DNA of 15,865 bases, from contig JAOZTO010000006.1 in NCBI GenBank assembly GCA_029942265.1, positions 1 through 15,865 of the forward strand. Reading direction: 5' to 3'. The DNA comes from Desulfocapsa sp. (GTDB taxonomy: Bacteria; Desulfobacterota; Desulfobulbia; Desulfobulbales; Desulfocapsaceae). This document shows positions 6,855-13,779 of this stretch, piece after piece; positions within the stretch are counted from its first letter, which is position 1; each line of letters begins with the position of its first letter. The translations under genes were made by a program, and so were the position numbers. The notes under the pieces are model-generated. The model was not told the origin of the DNA. It did not search any database and was given only the letters and a program-made list of their open reading frames with translations.

Positions 6855-8477
6855 TAATATGATTTTTTTCTTTTTTGCCTTAACATAAAGCTGTAAATAT
6901 TCCTCACTGACGGTCTTCCAGGTATAGCGATCATTGATTAACTGCACCGCATCCCGTTGCATTGTACGAATAGCAGATGGGTCTTCAAAATAGAGCTGTA
7001 ATGCACGTTTAATTGCCTCTGACAAAGCCTCAACAGTTTGTTCATCATAAGAAAACCCTGTTTCTCCATCTTTAATTTTCACCAATCCACCAACGGCATG
7101 TACAATGGGAATATTCCCAAACAGTTGCGCCATAAAGTCAGTTAGACCACAGGGTTCATATTGTGAGGGGATTACAAAAAAATCACCTGCGGCATATATT
7201 TTATTGGCAAGGATCGTATCATAACCACCAAGAATACAAACTCGCCCTCTAAATTCATCGTTTTCTGCTAATTGAATCAGAGCATCCTCATCATAAGGAC
7301 TACCAGTTCCAAGCAACAGAAAATAGAAATCATCTCGTTCATGTAGAAGTTGTTCCAAGGTATTCGTAAGAACAGATACGCCCTTTTGAGTGCTGAGCCG
7401 TCCAATAAACGTAATAAGAGGGATTGTCGGATCAGGTGTAAGTGCGCCGAATTTACGGATCCCCGGTATCGCATCACTTCCAGACAACTTCTGTAACATA
7501 GCTGTTTTGCATACTTTCTTTCCCTCAAGCCCATTATTGCCGATGGGATTAAAAGGAGCGGCAATATGCATTTTCTCAGCACCTTGTGCGGAAAAAGTGT
7601 TTGGATCAATACCGTTGGTAATCCCCTCAAGGGTAATGTTTCGTTCCAGCAAAGTGTGTCCAAGCCATCCGGTAAGATGATCATCAATGGTTTCTCGAAG
7701 CTCTCTTGCGTAATTTTCACTAACCGTATTCATTATTGCATAAGAAGATCCTGCAAGAAATGGATCAAAACAATCATCAAGAATGGATTGGCGGATTTGT
7801 TGCAATGACAAACCGGTTGTTGCTTGAGCAAAAGCAAGATCAGATATTTCCTGATGGTAGCCCTGCCCTGCATTGTGGATCGTAATCACACATCCGCATT
7901 TCCTAAAATAATGGCGGAGACCAGGATGTTCAGAAATCATAGCAGGAAGAACTGCAGTGTGCCCATCGTGGCAGTGAATAACATCCGGTCGAGCATTCAG
8001 AAGAATCATTAAATCAATAGCGGCTTTCTGATGCAAAATGTTCATGGCAAAATAATCAATATGTCCCTCACTTTTTTTCTGCCACGGAAAGAGTATTTCC
8101 TCCTCTGCCGTGTACGTATAAACGCCCTGTTTTTCACGGTACCTTTCCGCATCGATCAGGTAGATATTCACCCTATCCTGCTTGGCTGTCCAAACTGCCA
8201 CCTCTTCACGACGTTCTTCTTCGGGGTAATTTAGATCAACTTCAAACTGTAATCGTTTTTCTGGAAAAAGCGGATCGGCTAAAAAACTAAACCCTAATTC
8301 ACTGGGATTCATAAATCCATAACAGGGAAGCACAACATGGACAGAATTATTGGGATTTTGGGCAAGAGTTGCCGCAAGTTGAGAGACTACATCCTTTACA
8401 CCACCGGCACCTGCCAAAACACCATATTCTCGACTCAGCATCCATATATCACGGATGAAGTGTTGCTCTTTTGCCAT
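6852..8477 (-). CDS. glgA: Glycogen/starch synthase (GT5 family), variant with GAGGVKDV loop
   Basis: A 541-residue glycosyltransferase expected to extend alpha-1,4-glucan from ADP- or UDP-glucose in the cytoplasm. The N-terminal Rossmann domain has SREYGVLAGAGGVKDVVSQL (residues 15-34), DVIHCHDGHTAVLP (165-178) and ITIHNAGQGYHQE (198-210). The C-terminal domain has FIGRLSTQKG (357-366, with Arg360 and Lys365) and IPSQYEPCGLT (436-446, with Glu441), all GlgA hallmarks. The usual lysine of K-x-G-G-L is glycine here (Gly23), while a lysine occurs four residues after the first glycine of GG (Lys28 region); I recall this form from other Desulfobacterota. Length is slightly above the E. coli enzyme (477 aa). 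The start is supported by AAGGAG upstream. The stop TGA lies within the end of an R2 element, so the KKKKIIL tail may have been altered by insertion. It lies upstream of a PPDK-like gene and might be co-transcribed with it. Confidence 0.9.
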   Translation of the reverse strand: MAKEQHFIRDIWMLSREYGVLAGAGGVKDVVSQLAATLAQNPNNSVHVVLPCYGFMNPSELGFSFLADPLFPEKRLQFEVDLNYPEEERREEVAVWTAKQDRVNIYLIDAERYREKQGVYTYTAEEEILFPWQKKSEGHIDYFAMNILHQKAAIDLMILLNARPDVIHCHDGHTAVLPAMISEHPGLRHYFRKCGCVITIHNAGQGYHQEISDLAFAQATTGLSLQQIRQSILDDCFDPFLAGSSYAIMNTVSENYARELRETIDDHLTGWLGHTLLERNITLEGITNGIDPNTFSAQGAEKMHIAAPFNPIGNNGLEGKKVCKTAMLQKLSGSDAIPGIRKFGALTPDPTIPLITFIGRLSTQKGVSVLTNTLEQLLHERDDFYFLLLGTGSPYDEDALIQLAENDEFRGRVCILGGYDTILANKIYAAGDFFVIPSQYEPCGLTDFMAQLFGNIPIVHAVGGLVKIKDGETGFSYDEQTVEALSEAIKRALQLYFEDPSAIRTMQRDAVQLINDRYTWKTVSEEYLQLYVKAKKKKIIL

Positions 8478-8497
8478 TTTATTTGCTCCTTAAAACG

Positions 8498-8672
8498 TGA
8501 TGGTGTTGTAAAAAACTCTCCATCTGCTTCGTTGCTGAAAATTTTCTATCATTACGACGTACTTTAGTACGCCGAAATAATATAAAATTTACGCGCCTCG
8601 CATATGAAGTTTTTCGAAGTCTACGCTTATCTACTTAGCCATCTAAAATTTGACCTTTTTACGAAACCATCA
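8498..8672 (+). mobile_element. R2: ~175-bp palindromic MITE-like element, copy 2
   Basis: Begins TGATGGTGTTGTAAAAA and ends TTTTTACGAAACCATCA, which are imperfect inverted repeats of each other. The interior matches the reverse complement of 6681-6854 nearly throughout, including CTCTCCATCTGCTTCGTTGC, ACGACGTACTTTAGTACGCC and GAAGTCTACGCTTATCTACT. The tetramer AACG lies directly on both sides and may be a target-site duplication. It ends 20 bp from the glgA start codon, leaving only the ribosome-binding site between, so any glgA promoter is inside or beyond it. Confidence 0.85.
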
Positions 8673-8676
8673 AACG

Positions 8677-8695
8677 TGATGGATTCGTAAAAAGT
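8677..8695 (+). repeat. R2 terminal fragment
   Basis: TGATGGATTCGTAAAAAGT repeats the terminal sequence of R2 directly after the end of copy 2, but no complete element follows. It is likely a truncated R2 into whose end, or beside which, copy 2 inserted. Confidence 0.6.
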
Positions 8696-8709
8696 CTGCT
8701 AACTATTCG

Positions 8710-8774
8710 GTTACAGTTCAGTGGCTTAGCCTGTTTTGAACCAACCCGAATATTTACCGCTGAATGGTTACAAA
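8710..8774 (+). repeat. R1 repeat, partial copy with extra right arm
   Basis: GTTACAGTTCAGTGG, CTGTTTTGAACC and AACCCGAATATTTAC match R1 at 15-106 and 1194-1286. It is followed by CGCTGAATGGTTACAA, which is an imperfect inversion of the left arm GTTACAGTTCAGTGG. The whole 65-bp block is therefore a weak palindrome. The same 16 bases recur at 14183-14198. Confidence 0.7.
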
Positions 8775-8830
8775 GTCTGAAATCCAGGTGGATTCTACCG
8801 CATATTAACAGTACAGCAATTGTTTCCACC

Positions 8831-8857
8831 TTGACAGCCTTTGACCGTACATATAAT
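8831..8857 (+). promoter_or_regulatory. Probable sigma70-type promoter of the cbpA operon
   Basis: TTGACA at 8831-8836 and TATAAT at 8852-8857 both match consensus, with a 15-bp spacer that is shorter than the usual 17. It is the only good match in this divergent intergenic region and points to cbpA. Transcription from here would give a leader of roughly 165 bases that includes an R3 repeat copy. A palindrome AATCCA-GG-TGGATT at 8781-8794 lies upstream and could be an operator. No heat-shock-type promoter was recognised. Confidence 0.55.
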
Positions 8858-8897
8858 ATACATTAACAAAAAGAGGAGGGTATGTAAATAATCAGAT

Positions 8898-8994
8898 AGG
8901 AGATTGTCTGAGAATGCCTTTCGCCCAAACTCTTCAGAATTGTCATAATAATGCTTAAAAGATCATACGTCTGCCTGCACTTGTTTTTAGAAAA
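8898..8994 (+). repeat. R3 repeat, diverged copy in the cbpA leader
   Basis: AGGAGATTGTCTGAGAATG, CCCAAA, TTCAGAATTGT and TGCCTGCAC align in order with the reverse complement of the element at 1888-1977 (AGGAGCTTGTCCGAGAATG, CCCAAA, TTCAGAATTGT, TGCCTGCGC). There is an insertion in the middle, and the right terminal repeat is lost. The copy lies between the promoter and the cbpA start, so it should be transcribed. Confidence 0.6.
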
Positions 8995-9030
8995 CCCAAG
9001 CAATTAAGTATGGTGTCCCCGGAATGAAAA

Positions 9031-9999
9031 ATGGAATTTAAAGATTACTACACGACATTAGGTATTGATCGCAATGCGACTCAGGATGAAGTTAAAAGGG
9101 CATACCGGAAACTTGCCCGTAAATTTCACCCTGACATAAACAAAGAAGACTCTGCTGAGCAACGCTTCAAGGAAATAGGCGAAGCCTATGAGGTCTTGCA
9201 AGATACCGAAAAACGAGCTGCTTACGATAAATTCGGAAAAGACTGGCAGGCTGGTCAAGACTTCAAACCACCGCCAGACTGGGACAATGGTTTTGAATTC
9301 AATGGTGGCGGATACACTGAAAATGATGCATCACAGTTCAGTGATTTCTTTGAGTCTCTTTTTGGTGCCCAGGGAAGACCAGGGGCACAAGATCCGTTCG
9401 CCGGTCAGCAAGCTCGATACGCTGGAAAAGGCCAGGATCTACACGCTAAAATTGTAATCAATTTAGGAGACAGTTACCTTGGAAGCAAACAATCTCTCAC
9501 ACTGCAACGCCCTACTGTAGATGATTCAGGCCATGTCATCACTCGCCCACACACTTTGCAGGTTTCCATTCCAAGGGGCATCACTGAGGGGCAACAGATT
9601 AGACTAGCTGGACAAGGTGCGGAAGGGATGGGAGGTGGAACGAATGGTGATCTCTTCCTTGAAGTTGCGTTTTCAAAACATAATTTTTTCACCCATGATC
9701 TCCGGGATATCATGCTTACCTTGCCAATTGCGCCATGGGAAGCGGCCCTTGGTGCCTCTATTCAAGTTCCAACTCTTGGCGGAACTGTTGAACTGAAAAT
9801 CCCGCCCAATTCGCAAACAGGAAAAAAAATGCGCCTTAAAGGGAGAGGACTCTGCTCAGCTAAACTAAGTGGCGACCAGTATGTAACTCTTGCCATAATG
9901 GTTCCAAAACCTGTCACAGAAAAAGATACCGAGTTGTACAACAGCATGAAAGAAAATATGTCTTTTAATCCCCGCAGTCACCTAGGAGTACATTTATGA
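9031..9999 (+). CDS. cbpA: CbpA-type J-domain co-chaperone (type II DnaJ)
   Basis: A 322-residue cytosolic J-protein that should stimulate DnaK ATPase and present clients to it. In enteric relatives it also binds curved DNA. The J-domain spans residues 3-68: DYYTTLGIDRNATQDEVKRA, then YRKLARKFHPDIN with HPD at 33-35 and FKEIGEAYEVL. A glycine/phenylalanine-rich linker (about 75-125) follows, then two C-terminal substrate-binding subdomains with LQVSIPRGITEGQQIRLAGQ and KIPPNSQTGKKMRLKGRG. The four CxxCxGxG zinc motifs of type I DnaJ are absent and length matches CbpA (about 306 aa). The ribosome-binding site before the ATG at 9031 is weak (GGAA). The gene overlaps cbpM by four bases (ATGA), so the two are translationally coupled. 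It heads a six-gene operon. Confidence 0.95.
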   Translation: MEFKDYYTTLGIDRNATQDEVKRAYRKLARKFHPDINKEDSAEQRFKEIGEAYEVLQDTEKRAAYDKFGKDWQAGQDFKPPPDWDNGFEFNGGGYTENDASQFSDFFESLFGAQGRPGAQDPFAGQQARYAGKGQDLHAKIVINLGDSYLGSKQSLTLQRPTVDDSGHVITRPHTLQVSIPRGITEGQQIRLAGQGAEGMGGGTNGDLFLEVAFSKHNFFTHDLRDIMLTLPIAPWEAALGASIQVPTLGGTVELKIPPNSQTGKKMRLKGRGLCSAKLSGDQYVTLAIMVPKPVTEKDTELYNSMKENMSFNPRSHLGVHL

Positions 10000-10322
10000 A
10001 ACCAGAACTCCAGTGTACTATCATTGATGAAAGTAGTGAATACAGCCTTCGTGAACTCTGTAATGTTTGCAAGGTTCACGCCCAGTTTATCCAGGATCTA
10101 ATCGATGAAGGGATTCTTTCTCCACAAGGACAAAGTCCACAGGAATGGCGATTTGCAGCAATTGAAATCAAACGAATACAAGTATCTATTCGCTTACAGC
10201 AAGACCTGCGAATCAATCTCCCTGGAACTGCATTGGCTCTTGACCTGCTCGATGAGATTACACAGCTAAAACGTAGTAAATCGTACTTAGATCAATTTTA
10301 TGCTTTGGACAACGACCGTTAA
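9996..10322 (+). CDS. cbpM: Chaperone modulator CbpM
   Basis: A 108-residue partner of CbpA. In E. coli CbpM binds the CbpA J-domain and inhibits its co-chaperone and DNA-binding activity. It has the MerR-like helix-turn-helix layout of the family: YSLRELCNVCKVHAQFIQDL (16-35), IDEGILSPQG (36-45), W-RF (51-53), a basic helix with IKRIQVSIRLQQDL, then NLPGTALALDLLDEITQLK, the conserved LPGxALxLDLLDE signature. The start overlaps the cbpA stop as ATGA, and AGGAG lies upstream inside cbpA. Position right after cbpA confirms the call. The final residues FYALDNDR are variable in the family. Confidence 0.92.
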   Translation: MKPELQCTIIDESSEYSLRELCNVCKVHAQFIQDLIDEGILSPQGQSPQEWRFAAIEIKRIQVSIRLQQDLRINLPGTALALDLLDEITQLKRSKSYLDQFYALDNDR

Positions 10323-10353
10323 ATTGCAAACATTAAACTTAGGAGACTCCCTC

Positions 10354-10809
10354 ATGAAACGTTCTTTATTTATTCCAATCCTTATCAGTCTGACACTTCT
10401 CTTATCCTCCTGTGCAGGAGGACTAAACAAGGCCCAAATGGGAGCAGGCGGTGGTGCAGCAGGTGGAGCACTGATCGGCCAAGCCATCGGACACAACACC
10501 GAAGCCACACTAATAGGTGCTGCAATCGGAACCATGCTTGGATATATGGTTGGTAATGAAATGGATAAGTACGACAGGGAACAGCTCAATCACGTCTATG
10601 AACGTGGAGTATCCGGACAGAGCAATGCTTGGCGCAACCCAGATAACGGAAACCAGTACCAGGTTACTCCACAACCTGCCTACACCAATCCGACCAGCCA
10701 CCAGCCTTGCAGACAAGCTGAAATCCAATCAGTCATAGACGGAAAGTCGCAAACCACATACACGACTGCATGTCGTGACAATAATGGTCAATGGCAACTA
10801 AAAAACTGA
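10354..10809 (+). CDS. Glycine-zipper lipoprotein (SlyB/OsmB/17-kDa surface antigen type)
   Basis: A 151-residue predicted lipoprotein. The signal peptide MKRSLFIPILISLTLLLSSC ends in a lipobox LSSC with Cys20 as the lipidated residue. Residues ~28-68 are a glycine-zipper segment (GAGGGAAGGALIGQAIG, then ATLIGAAIGTMLGYMVGNEM) like those of outer-membrane 2TM glycine-zipper proteins. The C-terminal part has W-R-NPDNGNQYQVTP and a late TACRDNNGQWQ typical of surface-antigen-like lipoproteins; Cys125 and Cys145 by rough count could pair. The start at 10354 is chosen because AGGAG precedes it and the signal peptide begins there. The frame is open upstream to 10300, inside cbpM. It lies 31 bp after cbpM in the operon. 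The likely site is the outer membrane facing the periplasm, with an envelope-stability role inferred only from the family. Confidence 0.88.
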   Translation: MKRSLFIPILISLTLLLSSCAGGLNKAQMGAGGGAAGGALIGQAIGHNTEATLIGAAIGTMLGYMVGNEMDKYDREQLNHVYERGVSGQSNAWRNPDNGNQYQVTPQPAYTNPTSHQPCRQAEIQSVIDGKSQTTYTTACRDNNGQWQLKN

Positions 10810-10835
10810 TACCGTAAAAGAGAAGTATAGTAGCC

Positions 10836-11081
10836 ATGGATACTATCAATCCCCAAACAATGTGTTTCGGTCTAAGTCTTGATCTTGATCGCAAGTCACT
10901 CGCATGTTTCCTGCAACTCATTGGCAGACAACAGATGGCAGAAACTCTTGCGAATCGATTAACCACCGAAGAAATCCAGGAGCTTGTCCATTACCTTACT
11001 GGTATCCTTAAAAACAGTATGAGTGAAGATGAATATCACGAACTCTTTCTTCTTGAACCTTCTCCCCATACACATAAATAA
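10836..11081 (+). CDS. Short conserved-type hypothetical protein
   Basis: An 81-residue protein I do not recognise with confidence. It is acidic and soluble, with no signal peptide or membrane segment. The pattern is CFGLSLDLDRKSLACFLQLI (residues 10-29), a predicted helix AETLANRLTTEEIQELVHYL (35-54), then LTGILKNSMSEDEYHELFLL and a short polar tail ending in two histidines. Spacing is 26 bp from the lipoprotein gene and 5 bp before the UbiD-family gene, so it belongs to the operon and is probably co-translated with the decarboxylase. The ribosome-binding site is weak. Gene-like features are the tight packing and the well-formed amphipathic helices. Confidence 0.75.
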   Translation: MDTINPQTMCFGLSLDLDRKSLACFLQLIGRQQMAETLANRLTTEEIQELVHYLTGILKNSMSEDEYHELFLLEPSPHTHK

Positions 11082-11086
11082 TAACA

Positions 11087-12865
11087 ATGGCACACGACAT
11101 CCTTTACGACCTGCGCAGTTTTATCGATTTGTTACGCCGTGAGAATCAACTCCTGGTAATCGATGAAGAAGTCGATCCTAATCTTGAAATTGCTGAAATC
11201 CATCGACGGGTTATCAACCGGCAAGGGCCCGCACTTCTCTTCACTCGGGTAAAAGGCAGTTCATTTCCAGTGGTGACCAATCTGTTTGGCACTGCAAAAC
11301 GTCTGGAGTTGGCATTTGGTTCAAAACCACAAAAATTTGTTCAAGATCTCGTTAATCTTACAGAATCGATCATGCCACTCAGAGCCAAAAAGCTCTGGGA
11401 TAACCGCAATCTTTTTATGGATGGCCTAAAGATTGGCTTAAAGGATAAAAAACACGGATCGATCCTTGAAAACTGCCAACTTCCACCTCGCCTTGGCAGT
11501 CTCCCCATGCTTACTTCGTGGCACAGTGATGGTGGCGCATTTGTTACCCTTCCACTTGTGTACACAGAACATCCTGGTGGCAAAGGCCATAACCTTGGGA
11601 TGTATCGTATTCAGCGTCATGACGAAACAACAACCGGCATTCACTGGCAGATTCACAAGGGCGGCGGATATCATTATCACGAAGCAGAAAAACTCAACCA
11701 ACCATTACCTATGACGCTGTACATTGGCGGCCCTCCAGCTCTTATGCTCGCAGCCATTGCACCTCTGCCTGAAGATATACCAGAACTGATGCTGACCTCC
11801 CTGTTAATCGGAAAAAAACTGGACATGACAGCTGATCCCAAAGGAGGCCATCGACTGGTTGCCAATGCTGAATTTGCGGTAAAAGGCGCCGTGCCACCAC
11901 ATATGCGAAGACCAGAAGGGCCGTTTGGTGATCATTACGGCTACAATTCACTACAACATGATTATCCTGTTTTTCAGGCAACACACCTCTACCACAGAAA
12001 TAACGCAATTTTCCCTGCAACAGTCGTCGGACGCCCTAAGCAAGAGGATTATTTTATTGGTGATTTTCTTCAAGATCTGCTTTCGCCACTCTTTCCACTC
12101 GTCATGAAAGGAGTCCGTGAATTGAAAACCTTTGGAGAAACTGGATTTCACTGCTTGGCTGCCGCCCGTGTTGCAGACCGTTATCCGCGTGAGGCTTTTG
12201 CGTGTGGATTAAGGATTCTTGGAGAAGGTCAGTTGTCTCTTACCAAGTTCCTCATTCTTACAGATGGTGATATTGACATTACTAACTTTCCAAAACTGTG
12301 GACTCATGTTCTTGAACGCATTCAATGGGACAGAGATCTCTTTGTTTTTGCAAATGTTTCCCAGGATACCCTCGATTATACAGGCCCCTCAGTAAACAGG
12401 GGATCAAAAGCAATGATAATGGGACTTGGCCGGGAAAAAATCCGTGCTCTTCCTGAAGAATTTTCAGGAAATCTCCCAGCACATTGTCACAAGATGAAGG
12501 TCTTTCTTCCCGGTACCCTTGTCCTTCAAACAACCCCTTACGAACAGGAACCAGACCTTGCTGAAGCTGTCGCCAAATATCCAGATCTTAAAGAATGGCC
12601 AGTAATCCTTCTAGTAGATAACTGCCAGGAAGCCACTTGTTCTGTGCAGGAGTTTTTATGGACATTTTTCACACGATTTGAGCCAGCAGCAGATATTCAT
12701 GGTGCGGCCAGTAGCGTTCAGCGTTTCCATGTTGGCCTGACACCTCCCATTGTTTTTGATTGTAGAATGAAACCCTGGTACACAGATGTTCTTGAGGTGG
12801 ATGAACCTACTCGCAACTTGGTAGATTCTCGCATCACTTCACTCCTTCCACCATCTCTTCGTTAA
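11087..12865 (+). CDS. UbiD-family decarboxylase (prenylated-FMN dependent)
   Basis: A 592-residue enzyme of the UbiD family, which removes carboxyl groups from aromatic or unsaturated acids using prenylated FMN made by a UbiX partner. Family marks include DLRSFIDLLRR at the N-terminus, NLGMYRIQ (residues 169-176, cofactor and metal site), HxG-type IHKGGGYHYHEAE (189-201), IGGPPAL (213-219), RRPEGPFGDHYGYNS (274-288, the E-G-P-F-G region near the active site) and ATVVGRPKQEDYFIG (311-325). It is about 95 residues longer than E. coli UbiD, mostly at the C-terminus; the long form matches decarboxylases annotated for menaquinone biosynthesis. The substrate cannot be fixed from sequence. A menaquinone-pathway role is a reasonable guess for an anaerobe, but no ubiX, mqn or men gene is in the window. 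It starts 5 bp after the preceding gene and ends 2 bp before the rluB-like gene. Confidence 0.92.
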   Translation: MAHDILYDLRSFIDLLRRENQLLVIDEEVDPNLEIAEIHRRVINRQGPALLFTRVKGSSFPVVTNLFGTAKRLELAFGSKPQKFVQDLVNLTESIMPLRAKKLWDNRNLFMDGLKIGLKDKKHGSILENCQLPPRLGSLPMLTSWHSDGGAFVTLPLVYTEHPGGKGHNLGMYRIQRHDETTTGIHWQIHKGGGYHYHEAEKLNQPLPMTLYIGGPPALMLAAIAPLPEDIPELMLTSLLIGKKLDMTADPKGGHRLVANAEFAVKGAVPPHMRRPEGPFGDHYGYNSLQHDYPVFQATHLYHRNNAIFPATVVGRPKQEDYFIGDFLQDLLSPLFPLVMKGVRELKTFGETGFHCLAAARVADRYPREAFACGLRILGEGQLSLTKFLILTDGDIDITNFPKLWTHVLERIQWDRDLFVFANVSQDTLDYTGPSVNRGSKAMIMGLGREKIRALPEEFSGNLPAHCHKMKVFLPGTLVLQTTPYEQEPDLAEAVAKYPDLKEWPVILLVDNCQEATCSVQEFLWTFFTRFEPAADIHGAASSVQRFHVGLTPPIVFDCRMKPWYTDVLEVDEPTRNLVDSRITSLLPPSLR

Positions 12866-12867
12866 AT

Positions 12868-13608
12868 ATGGAAAAGTCAGTTCGTTTACAGAAATTTCTT
12901 GCCATGGCTGGTGTTGCCTCACGCAGAAAAGCAGAGGTGTATATTGCCGATGGTCGTATCAAGGTAGATGGAAAAATATGTACTGCGATGGGTCAAAAAA
13001 TTGTTCCTGGCGTTCACACAATATCGTTTGACAACAAACCTGTTACCGCCAAAGAGCAACCGATCTACATCCTTCTCAACAAACCGAAGGGATATGTAAC
13101 GACACTCTCAGACCCACAAGGTCGCCCCATTGTCACCTCATTACTACATGGCATAAAACAGCGGGTTTTTCCTGTGGGACGACTTGATCTTGACACAAGC
13201 GGTGCATTATTACTCACCAACGACGGTGAACTTTCACAAAAAATTCTACACCCTAAATTTGAAGTACACAAAACATACGAAGCACATGTGTGGGGTACGC
13301 CATCAACTCAAATAATTCAATCTCTTGAACATGGTATTCTCCTGGGAGAAAAGAAAACAGCTCCTGCTTCTGTACAAATTAAACAAAAAACCAGTCGGAA
13401 TTCAGTCCTGATCATAACAATTCATGAAGGTCGGAAGCGGCAGGTAAAAAAAATGCTTCAGAGTGTCGGACACCCCGTACAATCGCTTAAACGCCTTGCT
13501 TATGGCAGGCTGGGGCTTGATAACCTAGCGATTGGAAAGTATAAATTCCTCCATCAAAACGATTTAAATAAGATTTTTCAAAAAAACCCTTTACAAAGGA
13601 CGAAATAA
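12868..13608 (+). CDS. rluB: rRNA pseudouridine synthase, RsuA/RluB/E/F family
   Basis: A 246-residue RNA-modifying enzyme. It has an N-terminal S4 RNA-binding domain (VRLQKFLAMAGVASRRKAEV, then GRIKVDGK, about residues 5-60), then the catalytic domain with YILLNKPKGYVTT (67-79), FPVGRLDLDTSGALLLTNDG (101-120; the GRLD aspartate, Asp107, is the expected nucleophile), HPKFEVHKTYEAHVWG, and the closing HEGRKRQVKKMLQSVGHPV and LKRLAYGRLGLDNL. The S4 domain plus the long RluB-like catalytic core favour RluB (23S rRNA position 2605 in E. coli) over RsuA, but the symbol is by similarity only. It follows ubiD after two bases with no strong ribosome-binding site, so translational coupling is likely. 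It is probably the last gene of the operon. Confidence 0.9.
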   Translation: MEKSVRLQKFLAMAGVASRRKAEVYIADGRIKVDGKICTAMGQKIVPGVHTISFDNKPVTAKEQPIYILLNKPKGYVTTLSDPQGRPIVTSLLHGIKQRVFPVGRLDLDTSGALLLTNDGELSQKILHPKFEVHKTYEAHVWGTPSTQIIQSLEHGILLGEKKTAPASVQIKQKTSRNSVLIITIHEGRKRQVKKMLQSVGHPVQSLKRLAYGRLGLDNLAIGKYKFLHQNDLNKIFQKNPLQRTK

Positions 13609-13647
13609 TTGATTAAATTTGGACAGTTAGTATCCGTATAGAATCAA

Positions 13648-13661
13648 GCCTTTAATAAGGC
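13648..13661 (+). terminator. Weak hairpin after rluB
   Basis: GCCTT-TAAT-AAGGC forms a 5-bp stem about 40 bases after the rluB stop. It lacks a following T-run, so intrinsic termination here is doubtful. No better terminator is visible in the 171 bases before the next gene. Confidence 0.25.
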
Positions 13662-13732
13662 CACTTCCTAATCAACTTTAGAGTGTCCATTTAAGGCAGT
13701 TTATCCACCAATAGTTCTTTTTCTTTTATTTT

Positions 13733-13754
13733 GAATACTGTCATTGCAGTATTC
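13733..13754. promoter_or_regulatory. Perfect 8-bp inverted repeat upstream of the HU/IHF gene
   Basis: GAATACTG-TCATTG-CAGTATTC, with perfect 8-base arms and a 6-base spacer, lies 25 bp before the start codon of the HU/IHF gene. It follows an AT-rich run (TTCTTTTTCTTTTATTTT). It has no T-run on either strand, so an operator or an mRNA leader hairpin is more likely than a terminator. The protein bound is unknown. Confidence 0.45.
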
Positions 13755-13779
13755 GCACTTGAATGTACAGGAGCCAGTC

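Noticed and set aside
6681..8672. Composite transposon carrying glgA
   Set aside because: No transposase is present and R2 copies are short and non-coding; glgA looks like a resident gene with insertions beside it.
8914..8958. 14-codon leader peptide with an AGGAG box in the cbpA leader
   Set aside because: The ATG and box both belong to the R3 repeat copy, and the same ATG and box pattern occurs in the other copy, so coding is probably fortuitous.
10300..10353. N-terminal extension of the glycine-zipper lipoprotein
   Set aside because: It would overlap cbpM and bury the signal peptide; AGGAG and the signal sequence fix the start at 10354.
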